A stretch of DNA of 59,347 nucleotides. Source: CSP1-5 sp964348275. GTDB lineage: Bacteria > Methylomirabilota > Methylomirabilia > Methylomirabilales > CSP1-5. Position numbers and translations under genes: made by a program. Positions 26,597-33,531 of the stretch are shown in pieces. Each line of letters starts with the position of its first letter. Positions within the stretch are counted from its first letter, which is position 1. Location of the stretch: contig CAYGBT010000019.1 of NCBI GenBank assembly GCA_964348275.1, forward strand, positions 1-59,347, written 5' to 3'. The notes under the pieces were generated by a model. That model had not been told where the DNA came from. It saw nothing but the letters and a program-made list of their open reading frames with translations, and searched no databases.

Positions 26597-26848
26597 GTGG
26601 TGACGCGGATTCTTTCAAAGGGACTGTTCTGGATCAAGAGCCGCGTGCGGCGAATCCAAAGGTGGCTCGGTCTGCCTACCATGGGTGTTCGTAAGACCAC
26701 GTTGATCCTCCTGGTGCTCCTGGGCCTCGCGTATGTGTCTCTGGCGGTCTTCGACGAACTCATGACAAAGATGGGGCAGTATGCACCGCAGACCTACGAG
26801 CCTAAGGGTTTCGATCGAGGAGCGGAAGTGCAGAGGGGGAAACCCTAG
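26597..26848 (+). CDS. Small single-pass membrane protein
   Basis: 83 residues from GTG 26597, preceded by GGGGG. It has a basic N-terminus, one hydrophobic helix ('TLILLVLLGLAYVSLAVF') and a short polar tail with 'YAPQTYEPKGFDRG'. I do not recognise a family. ATG 26681 would give a 55-residue form. Position between a glycosyltransferase and an ABC-2 transporter suggests an accessory part of that unit. A perfect 7-bp stem (ACCATGA/TCATGGT) lies near 26557-26579 just upstream. Confidence 0.45.
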   Translation: MVTRILSKGLFWIKSRVRRIQRWLGLPTMGVRKTTLILLVLLGLAYVSLAVFDELMTKMGQYAPQTYEPKGFDRGAEVQRGKP

Positions 26849-26950
26849 GGCCCCAAAAGGGTGAGCAGTCAAGCGTGATTAACCGGTAACAGCCGGAAGT
26901 CCTCAACCTGACCGGACCTCCCGATCGAGAACAGGGAACAGGATAAAGCA

Positions 26951-27739
26951 ATGAGTTTTACGATCGAGGCCCAAGACTTGACGAAGGTATTCAAGAGGGG
27001 CAACGGCTTTCTCCGTTGGGGTTCTCAAGGCCGGTCCAATTCTTGGCTTCACGCCGTCGACGGAGTTAACTTGAGGGTTCGAGCAGGGTCAGTCCTCGCC
27101 ATTTTGGGCCCGAATGGGGCTGGGAAGACCACGCTGTTAAGAATCCTGGCCGGGCTCGTCCTGCCTACGTACGGACAGGCCCGTGTCTGCGGTCTTGACG
27201 TGGTCCAGGGGGAGGGGCAGGCGAAGCGGATGGTCGGCGTGAGCCTCGGGGACGACCGGAGCCTCTACGCGCGTCTATCCGGACGGCGAAATCTTGAGTT
27301 TTTTGCAGCACTCCACGGGCTCAGCCGCCGAGAGGCAACGCAGCGGATCGACGAGCTTGGCAAAATATTAGAGATCCCTCTCGACCAAGCCGTCCAAGCC
27401 AGCAGCGCCGGAATCCGGCAACGGCTCTTGATCGCCAGGGCGCTCCTGCACGACCCGGCAGTTCTGCTTCTTGACGAACCCACCAAGAGCCTTGACCCGG
27501 CCTCAGCAGAGGGGCTCCGGAGCTTCATTAGAGACGACCTGGCCGCCCGCCAAAGAAAGACCGTGCTTATCGCCACGCACAACCTCCCCGAGGCCGAGGC
27601 ACTCGGCGACGAGATTGCCATCATGGGGAGTGGGCAGATCCGCGCATGTGGGCCTCTGAATGCGCTTCGAGGGTTGGCTGGGCTGCCGATGGGAGATCTG
27701 GGGGCCGTGTTTCACCAGCTGACGACGGAGCGAGTATGA
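26951..27739 (+). CDS. ABC-2 transporter ATP-binding protein
   Basis: 262 residues. Walker A 'GPNGAGKT' (53-60), Walker B 'AVLLLDEPTKSLD' and switch His in 'LIATHNLPEAEALG' are intact. The signature region reads 'SAGIRQRLLIARALL', departing from LSGGQ, as in several drug/lipid or glycan ABC-2 exporters. It is followed by its permease with a four-base overlap. Cargo is unknown; context suggests a surface glycan or lipid. Confidence 0.9.
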   Translation: MSFTIEAQDLTKVFKRGNGFLRWGSQGRSNSWLHAVDGVNLRVRAGSVLAILGPNGAGKTTLLRILAGLVLPTYGQARVCGLDVVQGEGQAKRMVGVSLGDDRSLYARLSGRRNLEFFAALHGLSRREATQRIDELGKILEIPLDQAVQASSAGIRQRLLIARALLHDPAVLLLDEPTKSLDPASAEGLRSFIRDDLAARQRKTVLIATHNLPEAEALGDEIAIMGSGQIRACGPLNALRGLAGLPMGDLGAVFHQLTTERV

Positions 27740-28551
27740 GGAGCATCTGGAGGGCAATCCGCGGCTTCGTGACCAAGGACTTGAGGCTTCTCGTTAGCTA
27801 CCGCTTTGCCACTGCGCTGGCGTTTATCGAGCTCTTGAGCGGTCTTTTGATTTATTTCTTCATTGACCGCCTTTTCGGTCAAGAAGTCGTCGGATACCTC
27901 AAACCGTATGGGGTAGGATACTTTGCCTATGTCTTGCTGGGTCTTGCCCTTTTTTCCTTCATGGGGACGGGGATCTCCGGTCTCGCCGCACAGGTCAGTT
28001 GGGAGCAAATCATGGGGACCCTCGAGGCCGTTCTCGCAACACCGCTCCGGCCGACGGGGCTTGCACTGGGGCTCTCTCTTTGGGGGGTTCTATACGCCTG
28101 CGGCGAGATGGTCGGATACCTTGTGCTGGGAGCTTTCCTCTTCGGGGCCCCAGTGGGCAACACGAATCTGCTCTCCGTCGTCGTCATACTTGTCTTGGCA
28201 GTGGTCTCGTTCAACAGCCTTGGTCTTCTCGCCGCGAGCATCATCGTAATCTTTAAGCGAGGGAACCCTGTTGCGTGGTTTTTCCAGGGAGTCGCAGGGC
28301 TCCTGGGGGGCGTCTACTTTCCCGTAGAAGTCCTGCCGGACTGGCTCGAGGCGCTTTCGGCACTCATCCCTGTGACCTACGCGGTCCGCGGACTGGAGCT
28401 GGCGGTGTACCAGGGGGCCTCGATCTCCACGCTCTGGGGTGAGATTTTGCCCCTCGCATTCCTGGCTGCCGTCCTCCTTCCGCTGGGTCTGTTTAGCTTT
28501 TCCGCTTCAATCCGACAGGCAAAGCGGGCTGGAAGCCTCGCCCATTACTAA
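27736..28551 (+). CDS. ABC-2 transporter permease
   Basis: 271 residues from ATG 27736, overlapping the ATPase stop (ATGA). Six hydrophobic segments of an ABC-2 membrane protein are visible, with the typical 'SWEQIMGTLEAVLATPLRP' segment after helix 2 and 'LPDWLEALSALIPVTYAVRGLE' before the last helix. It should form a homodimeric exporter with the ATPase. Confidence 0.88.
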   Translation: MRSIWRAIRGFVTKDLRLLVSYRFATALAFIELLSGLLIYFFIDRLFGQEVVGYLKPYGVGYFAYVLLGLALFSFMGTGISGLAAQVSWEQIMGTLEAVLATPLRPTGLALGLSLWGVLYACGEMVGYLVLGAFLFGAPVGNTNLLSVVVILVLAVVSFNSLGLLAASIIVIFKRGNPVAWFFQGVAGLLGGVYFPVEVLPDWLEALSALIPVTYAVRGLELAVYQGASISTLWGEILPLAFLAAVLLPLGLFSFSASIRQAKRAGSLAHY

Positions 28552-28689
28552 TCCCCGTTGACCGCTATTCGCACGTAGCACGTAGCACTTGGCCATTCCG
28601 CTTTGCACCGATAATTAACCTTGAAGACACATGAGCCTCGAGCCAAGAGCCCCTTCCGGGGATTGCGGACTTCTGATGGTCAACAGCGC

Positions 28690-29088
28690 AGTGTTGGCCT
28701 CCTCGAAGGCACAATGCTCAAGCCCTTTCGGCGCTTGCTACCAGCGCCAGAGAGGCGTATCTCGCCAAGTATTCGCCGCGATCCTGGACAGGGTAAGCCG
28801 TCTGTGTCTGGTGCGAGGATCAGCCCTCCCAGAGGATTAGCCGATGGACAAACGGCGTTCTAAAAAAGCCTGACAGGTCTTGTGTGTGAATTATATCCTT
28901 ATCACCCACTAAGAGATCCAAATCAGATCGATGGCTGATGAACGTCATGGCCGACAGGGGACCGTGGATCAAGTTGCAGGAGGTCTTCTGTAGGAGTGTG
29001 ACGATGGAACCGGGATAGCTACAGTCCATAGTCGACTATCTGGACGATTGTTGGCGCACCACGAGACCAGACGCCTTCCAGGCGAAGC
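28690..29088 (-). pseudogene. Decayed nucleotidyltransferase-family (lasso-N-like) fragment
   Basis: Reading the minus strand in shifting frames gives pieces that follow, in order, the C-terminal half of the intact gene at 31250-32395: 'LEGVWSRGAP' (intact 'MEALWSRCVP'), 'TPTEDLLQL' ('LAREDLLVHL'), 'NLIHGPLSAMTFISHRSDLD' ('HLAHRDDAPFLWLYELDRF') and 'QAPKGL' ('QAAKGL'). The last block also matches at the DNA level around 28692-28735. Stops and frameshifts break it and some 180 bases are missing. This is a hand alignment, so homology is probable but not proven. Nothing else recognisable lies in 28552-28689. Confidence 0.4.
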
Positions 29089-29154
29089 ACGGCGCCGAGG
29101 GCGGTTTTGTTTTATGAGGCTCCCGGCGGGCATCCGCCCCCGGGCGTTTCTGTC

Positions 29155-29177
29155 TTGACGAGCGCGAGTCTCGTCAA
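29155..29177. promoter_or_regulatory. Perfect 8-bp palindrome upstream of the response-regulator gene
   Basis: TTGACGAG and CTCGTCAA flank a 7-base spacer, about 75 bases before the gene. A GC hairpin (GGCGG/CCGCC within CCCGG/CCGGG) lies directly upstream at 29121-29143. The palindrome may be an operator; the GC hairpin followed by a weak T-rich stretch could terminate upstream transcription. Confidence 0.4.
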
Positions 29178-29252
29178 TGCGCCAGCCGAAATCACCCCCC
29201 ATTTCCAAAACAACGGACATTGGGTAGACCAGGGAACGAGCGGGGAAGGGAC

Positions 29253-29924
29253 GTGACGGAGATGATTCGTGTCCTCATCATCCATAGGAATCGTCTCTTT
29301 CGGGAGGGCCTTGCTGTTGTCCTGGCGCAGCGGCAGCATACCGTCAGTGTGGTCGGCAGTGTGGCCGAGGCCGGTGACCTGAAAGGGGAAATGGAAAAGT
29401 TGACGCCCGACGTCATTCTCTTGGACCTTTATCCGCCGGGGCGGGATGGGATTCGAGAGGCTCGGCTGGTTCGCGGGATCTTCCCTAAGGCTAAGATTCT
29501 CGTCATAGGTCTGACCGAACTGGAATCCGACTTTGTGGCGTGCGTCGAGGCAGGAGGAGCCGGGTGCCTCCCGCAAGACGCATCGCTCGAGGATCTACTG
29601 AAATATATTTACATGGTAGCAGCAGGGGAGGCCCTCTGTTCGCCGAAGGTTGCCGGTATTCTCATCTCCCGGGTTGCCGAGGCCGCGCGCGAAAGGGAAC
29701 TACGACAGGCATTGGGAGTGCCGAACCTCACCCGTCGGGAGCTCGAGATCACCGCGTTGATCGATGAGCGATTGAGCAATAAAGAGATCGCCACCCGCTT
29801 ACGGATCGAGGTCCCCACGGTGAAGAATCATATCCATAACATCCTAGACAAGCTCCAGCTGAATGGCCGGCGGAAGGTGGCCAAGTATGCACGAGAGCGG
29901 GGTTTGCTGAGCAGCTTGCGCTAG
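29253..29924 (+). CDS. NarL/FixJ-type response regulator (receiver + LuxR HTH)
   Basis: 223 residues from GTG 29253, which follows GGGGAAGGGAC. The receiver keeps the phospho-acceptor Asp58 ('DVILLDLYPPG'), but the two acidic residues normally ending strand 1 are replaced ('VLIIHRNRLFREGL' instead of VDDH), so Mg-dependent phosphorylation may be weak or absent. The LuxR HTH is intact ('LTRRELEITALIDERLSNKE' and 'VKNHIHNILDKLQL'). No histidine kinase is adjacent. Probable DNA-binding regulator of nearby surface genes. Confidence 0.88.
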   Translation: MTEMIRVLIIHRNRLFREGLAVVLAQRQHTVSVVGSVAEAGDLKGEMEKLTPDVILLDLYPPGRDGIREARLVRGIFPKAKILVIGLTELESDFVACVEAGGAGCLPQDASLEDLLKYIYMVAAGEALCSPKVAGILISRVAEAARERELRQALGVPNLTRRELEITALIDERLSNKEIATRLRIEVPTVKNHIHNILDKLQLNGRRKVAKYARERGLLSSLR

Positions 29925-29980
29925 AGTTGCCAGACATGCGGTAGCCGGTACTAGTACTTTCACTTAGAAACGGCAGGACG

Positions 29981-30008
29981 GGTCTACGAAAACGTAGGCC
30001 TTTTTTTT
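29981..30008 (+). terminator. Strong Rho-independent terminator
   Basis: Eight-pair stem GGTCTACG/CGTAGGCC (one G-T pair) with an AAAA tetraloop, followed directly by eight T (nine or more with the flanking bases). It terminates the response-regulator gene 57 bases downstream of its stop. Confidence 0.9.
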
Positions 30009-30058
30009 GCCCAAGCAGATCCAAATCCCAAACCAGGATCTATGGTCTTGCTTTGCTG

Positions 30059-30493
30059 ATGAATTATCTTTCATTACACAGGGGAGAGAAGAGTCGCATA
30101 GTGCGGATCAGAATTCTATTAGCCATTCGTCCTCGGATCATGCGGGAAGTCGTCTGGCAGACGATCGAGCAACAGGAAGACATGGAGGTCGTCGGCGAGG
30201 TCCTGGACCCGATAGACCTTCTTGGCGCCGTGAGGGAGATGAGGGCCGACGCTGTGATCCTGACCATAAGGGGTCCCAGGGAACTCGGGCTCTTCAGGCC
30301 CTTGCTCGCCGAATGCCCGAACCTGACCGTCCTGAGTCCGGAGTCTAGTGGGAAGAAAGCGTTCGTTGGGAAGTTCTGTTCGCCGTGGCGAGAGATCGTG
30401 GACCCCTCGGAGGCCGACATTGAAGGCGCCCTTCGCCATTGCGTCCAGGTCCCATGCAGCACGGAAGGGGTCGCCAACGGCCAGCGCAGTTAA
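30059..30493 (+). CDS. Stand-alone degenerate receiver-domain protein
   Basis: About 144 residues; the likely domain begins at 'RIRILLAIRPRIMREVVWQT' (GTG 30101 is another possible start). It follows the NarL-type receiver pattern, with 'MEVVGEVLDPIDLLGAVREM' matching the second strand and helix, but the phospho-acceptor position reads 'AVILTIRGP' with no Asp and the acidic pair is absent. No output domain is present. A non-phosphorylatable partner or antagonist of the neighbouring regulator is one possibility. Confidence 0.6.
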   Translation: MNYLSLHRGEKSRIVRIRILLAIRPRIMREVVWQTIEQQEDMEVVGEVLDPIDLLGAVREMRADAVILTIRGPRELGLFRPLLAECPNLTVLSPESSGKKAFVGKFCSPWREIVDPSEADIEGALRHCVQVPCSTEGVANGQRS

Positions 30494-30634
30494 GCGACCG
30501 GTGTTCATTGCCATCCCCGCAGCCAGCCTCGCGGGAGATATGTTTGGCCCACCGACGATGGAGACCGGGTAAGCCTCCTATCCAAGTGGAAAGGGGAAAT
30601 TTCCGATGACCTCAAACATAAGGGAGGAATTGCC

Positions 30635-30997
30635 ATGGGAAGCACGCATAGAAAACGGCATTTCATCTTGGTTCTTGTGGGGGTTGTTCTTGCCATCGCC
30701 GGAGTGCTCACGCTGTTAATTTCTCCCGCCCTCGCCGCAAACCCAATATCACCTCAGAACTGTCTAACGCGGGCTCAAAATATTATACAGCGAACGGACG
30801 AGGATATTATGGAGCTTGACCCGGGTGGTGCGGATCCGGATACCGTGCAACAAACCAGAACATGTTTCAACCCTTGTACTTCCACTCCTGGGGTGACGGT
30901 CGAAAGGTTTTTTTACCTTCGAGGCATACCCGGCCAAGGAGGGTCGTCCGATATTCAGGTTGCAGTTACTATCGAATATCCTGCTCCTGGTTTTTAG
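30635..30997 (+). CDS. Small secreted Cys-containing protein, ends at an in-frame TAG
   Basis: 120 residues with GGGAGG seven bases upstream of ATG. A signal peptide is clear: basic 'GSTHRKRH', a hydrophobic core (residues 10-32) and cleavage after 'ALAA'. The mature part has Cys in 'QNCL' and 'TCFNPC'. I do not recognise a family. The frame stops at TAG 30995-30997 but continues open for 45 more sense codons with further Cys residues (next entry), so the visible protein may be a truncated form. Confidence 0.65.
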   Translation: MGSTHRKRHFILVLVGVVLAIAGVLTLLISPALAANPISPQNCLTRAQNIIQRTDEDIMELDPGGADPDTVQQTRTCFNPCTSTPGVTVERFFYLRGIPGQGGSSDIQVAVTIEYPAPGF

Positions 30998-31135
30998 ATA
31001 GGTTATGGTGACACTCTTGGTGGGCAACTGGCGTTCGATTGTAATGACGGGAGATTTCGGGTTGTGGTGGGTACACCTGAGGAGATTGACGAATGCGGTA
31101 CAGATCTCCAAAAAGTACTGTGTAGCAGCCAGTAA
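30998..31135 (+). pseudogene. In-frame continuation of the secreted protein beyond the TAG
   Basis: Same frame as the preceding gene: 45 codons then TAA at 31133. The text is protein-like, e.g. 'GGQLAFDCNDGRFRVVVGTP' and 'IDECGTDLQKVLCSSQ', with three more Cys. There is no separate start codon or ribosome site. Explanations are a recent nonsense mutation, a sequencing error or readthrough. The next 114 bases to the convergent gene hold only the 10-bp palindrome AGCAATTGCT (31189-31198). Confidence 0.5.
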
Positions 31136-31249
31136 TTGCTTATTTCAGCATTTCCCCGCAGGTTGTACCGAGCGGAGCTGGGGCAACCAGCAATTGCTCT
31201 CGTGCTCCGGTATGACTTCTGGCCGTCGCTCTCGATTTGCTAGGCTTTT

Positions 31250-32395
31250 TCATGCCCTCTGACCTGGAGCGACGCCTCCAAGGCACAGGTCCACCAGCCC
31301 CTTTGCCGCTTGCCATGAAAACCAACAGAAGCGGCGAAGGTAGGTTGCGGGGAGTTGGTGGTGGTGTGTGAGTCCGTACTGGAGCATCATGAAGTCGGGC
31401 TGGGGGAATAGGAGTGCTCGGGCGTAGCGGAACTTTGCCCTGACACCTTTCAGGACAAAGAATTGGGCTAGACTTTCTGCCCCGTCCACTTTGGACGTTT
31501 CCGCTAGACGCTCAGCGAGCGGACGGCGGAGGCCAGAATCCGGTCGGCCCAGGGCGTCGAGGATATCGGCAGGCACAGGTGCCCCGAACTTATTGAAAAC
31601 CTCATCGAGGGCACGGCCGACCAAGCGCTCAATACCCACATCGCGCGACACCGAGAGTACCAGTTCCCACCGCAAGGCATCGGACTCCTGGCGGACAAAG
31701 CGGTCGAGTTCGTACAGCCACAGGAACGGCGCATCATCGCGGTGGGCCAAGTGAAGGCAAAGGTGGACGAGTAGGTCCTCCCGTGCAAGCGAGAGGGTCT
31801 CCTCTCCCACCACCCGCGCCGGAACACACCGGCTCCACAGGGCCTCCATGTCGAGCCGATCACCATAGGGCGGATAGGCGATCGTCCAATGTGGCTCGAC
31901 GATCACCATAAACGATCGCTCGGCAAAGAACTTCAAGGTATACGAGAAGTCAGAAGCAAACCCCGGTCGGCGATCCATCTCGTTGAATCCTAGTGCGCGG
32001 AACAGCTCCTGGATCCGTGGCAGATCGTCTTTCCGCACGAGGAGGTCGATATCCCCCATCGGCCGCTGGGGGACCCCGCCGTAGAGCCGCTCGGCGAGAG
32101 CCAGACCGCGCAAGGGTAGGCAGCGGATTTTCTGATCGCGGAACGCACGAAGCATGGTCCGGAGCTCTCCGGCCAGCGCCAGGTTCCTGGCGGTGTTGTT
32201 GAAGCATTCCTGGTACACCTGTTCCTGGACCCGAGCCGGAAGGCCAGGGATTTCCTGCAGCCAAAACGTGAGCCCGTGCGCCGAGGCTTGGTCCAAAATT
32301 GTTTGCCATTCCGTGGCGGTCGGACTGAGGAGCGGACTGTCCGGGCGGTCGGTGAGGAGGGCAGCCAGGGAAGGATCGATCGACGCAAGGGTCAT
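31250..32395 (-). CDS. Lasso-cluster nucleotidyltransferase-family protein (N)
   Basis: 381 residues. The polymerase-beta-type nucleotidyltransferase core is visible: 'RPMGDIDLLVRKDD' with Asp115 and Asp117, preceded by 'CLPLRGLALAERLYGG'. The C-terminal half is helical ('EDLLVHLCLHLAHRDDAPF', 'YELDRF'). This is the uncharacterised nucleotidyltransferase family that sits beside HPr-kinase-like genes in lasso clusters; in the pseudomycoidin system a relative was reported to add sugar to the phosphorylated peptide. It overlaps the kinase gene by four bases and is the last gene of the operon. Exact chemistry here is unknown. Confidence 0.85.
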   Translation of the reverse strand: MTLASIDPSLAALLTDRPDSPLLSPTATEWQTILDQASAHGLTFWLQEIPGLPARVQEQVYQECFNNTARNLALAGELRTMLRAFRDQKIRCLPLRGLALAERLYGGVPQRPMGDIDLLVRKDDLPRIQELFRALGFNEMDRRPGFASDFSYTLKFFAERSFMVIVEPHWTIAYPPYGDRLDMEALWSRCVPARVVGEETLSLAREDLLVHLCLHLAHRDDAPFLWLYELDRFVRQESDALRWELVLSVSRDVGIERLVGRALDEVFNKFGAPVPADILDALGRPDSGLRRPLAERLAETSKVDGAESLAQFFVLKGVRAKFRYARALLFPQPDFMMLQYGLTHHHQLPATYLRRFCWFSWQAAKGLVDLCLGGVAPGQRA

Positions 32396-33369
32396 CGTAG
32401 CGCCTCGCGGAGGATAGACTGGCGCACCTGTGGGATCTGATCGAGGTCCCGGGGGTACAACAAAGACCTGACAGGCACCCGACTGGCAAGTCGCGTTGCC
32501 AGGTCGAACTGCCGCTGGAGCCGCTGTGGCTCGATGACCGTGGTATTAAAGGTATTCTTGGTGAGCTCAAGAAAGGCTCGCTGGGGGGAGAGGGATCGAA
32601 TGGTGATCCCAATGCTCCGTGATCTAGCTGGTGGAGGTGTGAGCACGTAAATCGCCTTCAGGGGGAAGGCGCTTTGCGGCGGGACCGTTTCGTTCCGACC
32701 TAACGGTATCACCAGCTTGGGGGTCTGATTGTTCATTGGAGTGCCGATTGCGCGCCCTCCAAGCAAGCTCCTGGCAATTTCCGGGAACAACTTGATCCTT
32801 GGCGGACCTGGATAAGCTACGAATTGGTCCCCCTCTTCCTTGAGGACAAGGAGGTCATCAGTGAGCAGGCGGTAACCCGCCTGGAGGAAGGCGGCCCCGA
32901 GACTCGATTTCCCAAAGCCACAGTCGCCAAGGAAAGCCACCGCCTCTCCGTCGATCATCACTGTGGTCGAATGGAGCGACTCGATCCCGTGCTTCAGCAG
33001 GGCGAATGAGAGGACCTGCCCTAGGAGATAGGTTTGGAATGACTCGGGAGAGGCGCCGTTGAGACGGTGGCAGGCAATCCGGCGGCCGTCGGCGGAGAGG
33101 AGAAAGTCAAAGAGCCCGGACCATCGAAGAAAGTCGGACCCGTCCTGGAGCGGAAAGTGTTGGAACCAATGTCGGTTGCCCCGTCGCCCTGCCGCTTCTC
33201 TCCGCACCCGCCGGAATAGGGCTGGCAGCCCATCAGCTAGTTCGACCTCTCCAAGAGCGGAACCCACTCCTCTTGCCTGGGGTAAGGGAAGAGCCCAGTG
33301 GCTCTTGAGGTGAATGCCGTAAGTTCGGTAGACCCGCGGAGAGCGCCCGTTTGAGAGGATCACGGCCAT
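32392..33369 (-). CDS. HPr-kinase-related kinase of the lasso cluster (K)
   Basis: 325 residues. The P-loop 'GDCGFGKSS' (148-156), upstream His in 'LHSTTVMIDG' (133) and 'YRLLTDDLLVL' with the acidic pair at 171-172 are the HPrK/P signature. No PTS genes are nearby. In lasso clusters such kinases (PadeK/ThcoK type) phosphorylate a serine in the C-terminal part of the precursor. Here the precursor gene ends nine bases before this start. Ser46, five residues from the C-terminus, and Ser42/Thr43 are the candidate sites; there is no C-terminal Ser. Confidence 0.88.
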   Translation of the reverse strand: MAVILSNGRSPRVYRTYGIHLKSHWALPLPQARGVGSALGEVELADGLPALFRRVRREAAGRRGNRHWFQHFPLQDGSDFLRWSGLFDFLLSADGRRIACHRLNGASPESFQTYLLGQVLSFALLKHGIESLHSTTVMIDGEAVAFLGDCGFGKSSLGAAFLQAGYRLLTDDLLVLKEEGDQFVAYPGPPRIKLFPEIARSLLGGRAIGTPMNNQTPKLVIPLGRNETVPPQSAFPLKAIYVLTPPPARSRSIGITIRSLSPQRAFLELTKNTFNTTVIEPQRLQRQFDLATRLASRVPVRSLLYPRDLDQIPQVRQSILREALR

Positions 33370-33378
33370 AACTGTCCG

Positions 33379-33531
33379 TTAGGCCGGGGCACCACTAGCC
33401 CTTGTTGATGCCTTTCCGCCGTCCTTCTTGGTGCCCCCTTTTGCCATCGTCAGGTGGCGGAGGTCCCCGTGGACGACGAGCCGCGGGGAACGGTAAGCTT
33501 TCTTTTTACTGCTAGGGTTCTTGGATTTCAT
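33379..33531 (-). CDS. Lasso peptide precursor (A), 50 residues
   Basis: ATG 33531 has AAGGAGG seven bases upstream and overlaps the cyclase stop by four bases (ATGA). The leader ends with 'YRSPRLVVHGDLRHLT', an exact match to the lasso leader pattern YxxPxLxxxGxxxxxT (Tyr13, Pro16, Leu18, Gly22, Thr28). With the conserved Thr at -2, cleavage after Met29 frees a 21-residue core starting 'AKGGTKKD'. Asp at core position 8 can close an eight-residue macrolactam with the Ala1 amine. The tail has Lys11 and Arg15 as its only bulky residues and ends 'ASGAPA'. The core is cationic and has no aromatic residue. All of B1, B2, C, K and N flank it. Confidence 0.9.
   Translation of the reverse strand: MKSKNPSSKKKAYRSPRLVVHGDLRHLTMAKGGTKKDGGKASTRASGAPA

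Noticed and set aside
28590..28608. TTGGCC...TTTGCA near 28590 as a sigma-54 site
   Set aside because: GG to GC distance is two bases too long. Similar near-misses at about 11363 and 50106 are one base too short.
28621..28863. Two short plus-strand frames (80 and 69 codons) after the ABC permease
   Set aside because: No ribosome site, arginine/proline-rich composition, and they lie opposite the probable nucleotidyltransferase remnant.
30498..30561. Three crossing 5-bp stems upstream of the secreted-protein gene (possible pseudoknot or riboswitch)
   Set aside because: Five-pair stems are expected by chance in GC-rich DNA; the text does not fit the c-di-GMP riboswitch pattern; no comparative support.
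31005..31262. 85-codon plus-strand frame downstream of the secreted protein
   Set aside because: Uses a different frame from the protein-like continuation beyond the TAG, lacks a ribosome site and runs into the convergent gene.
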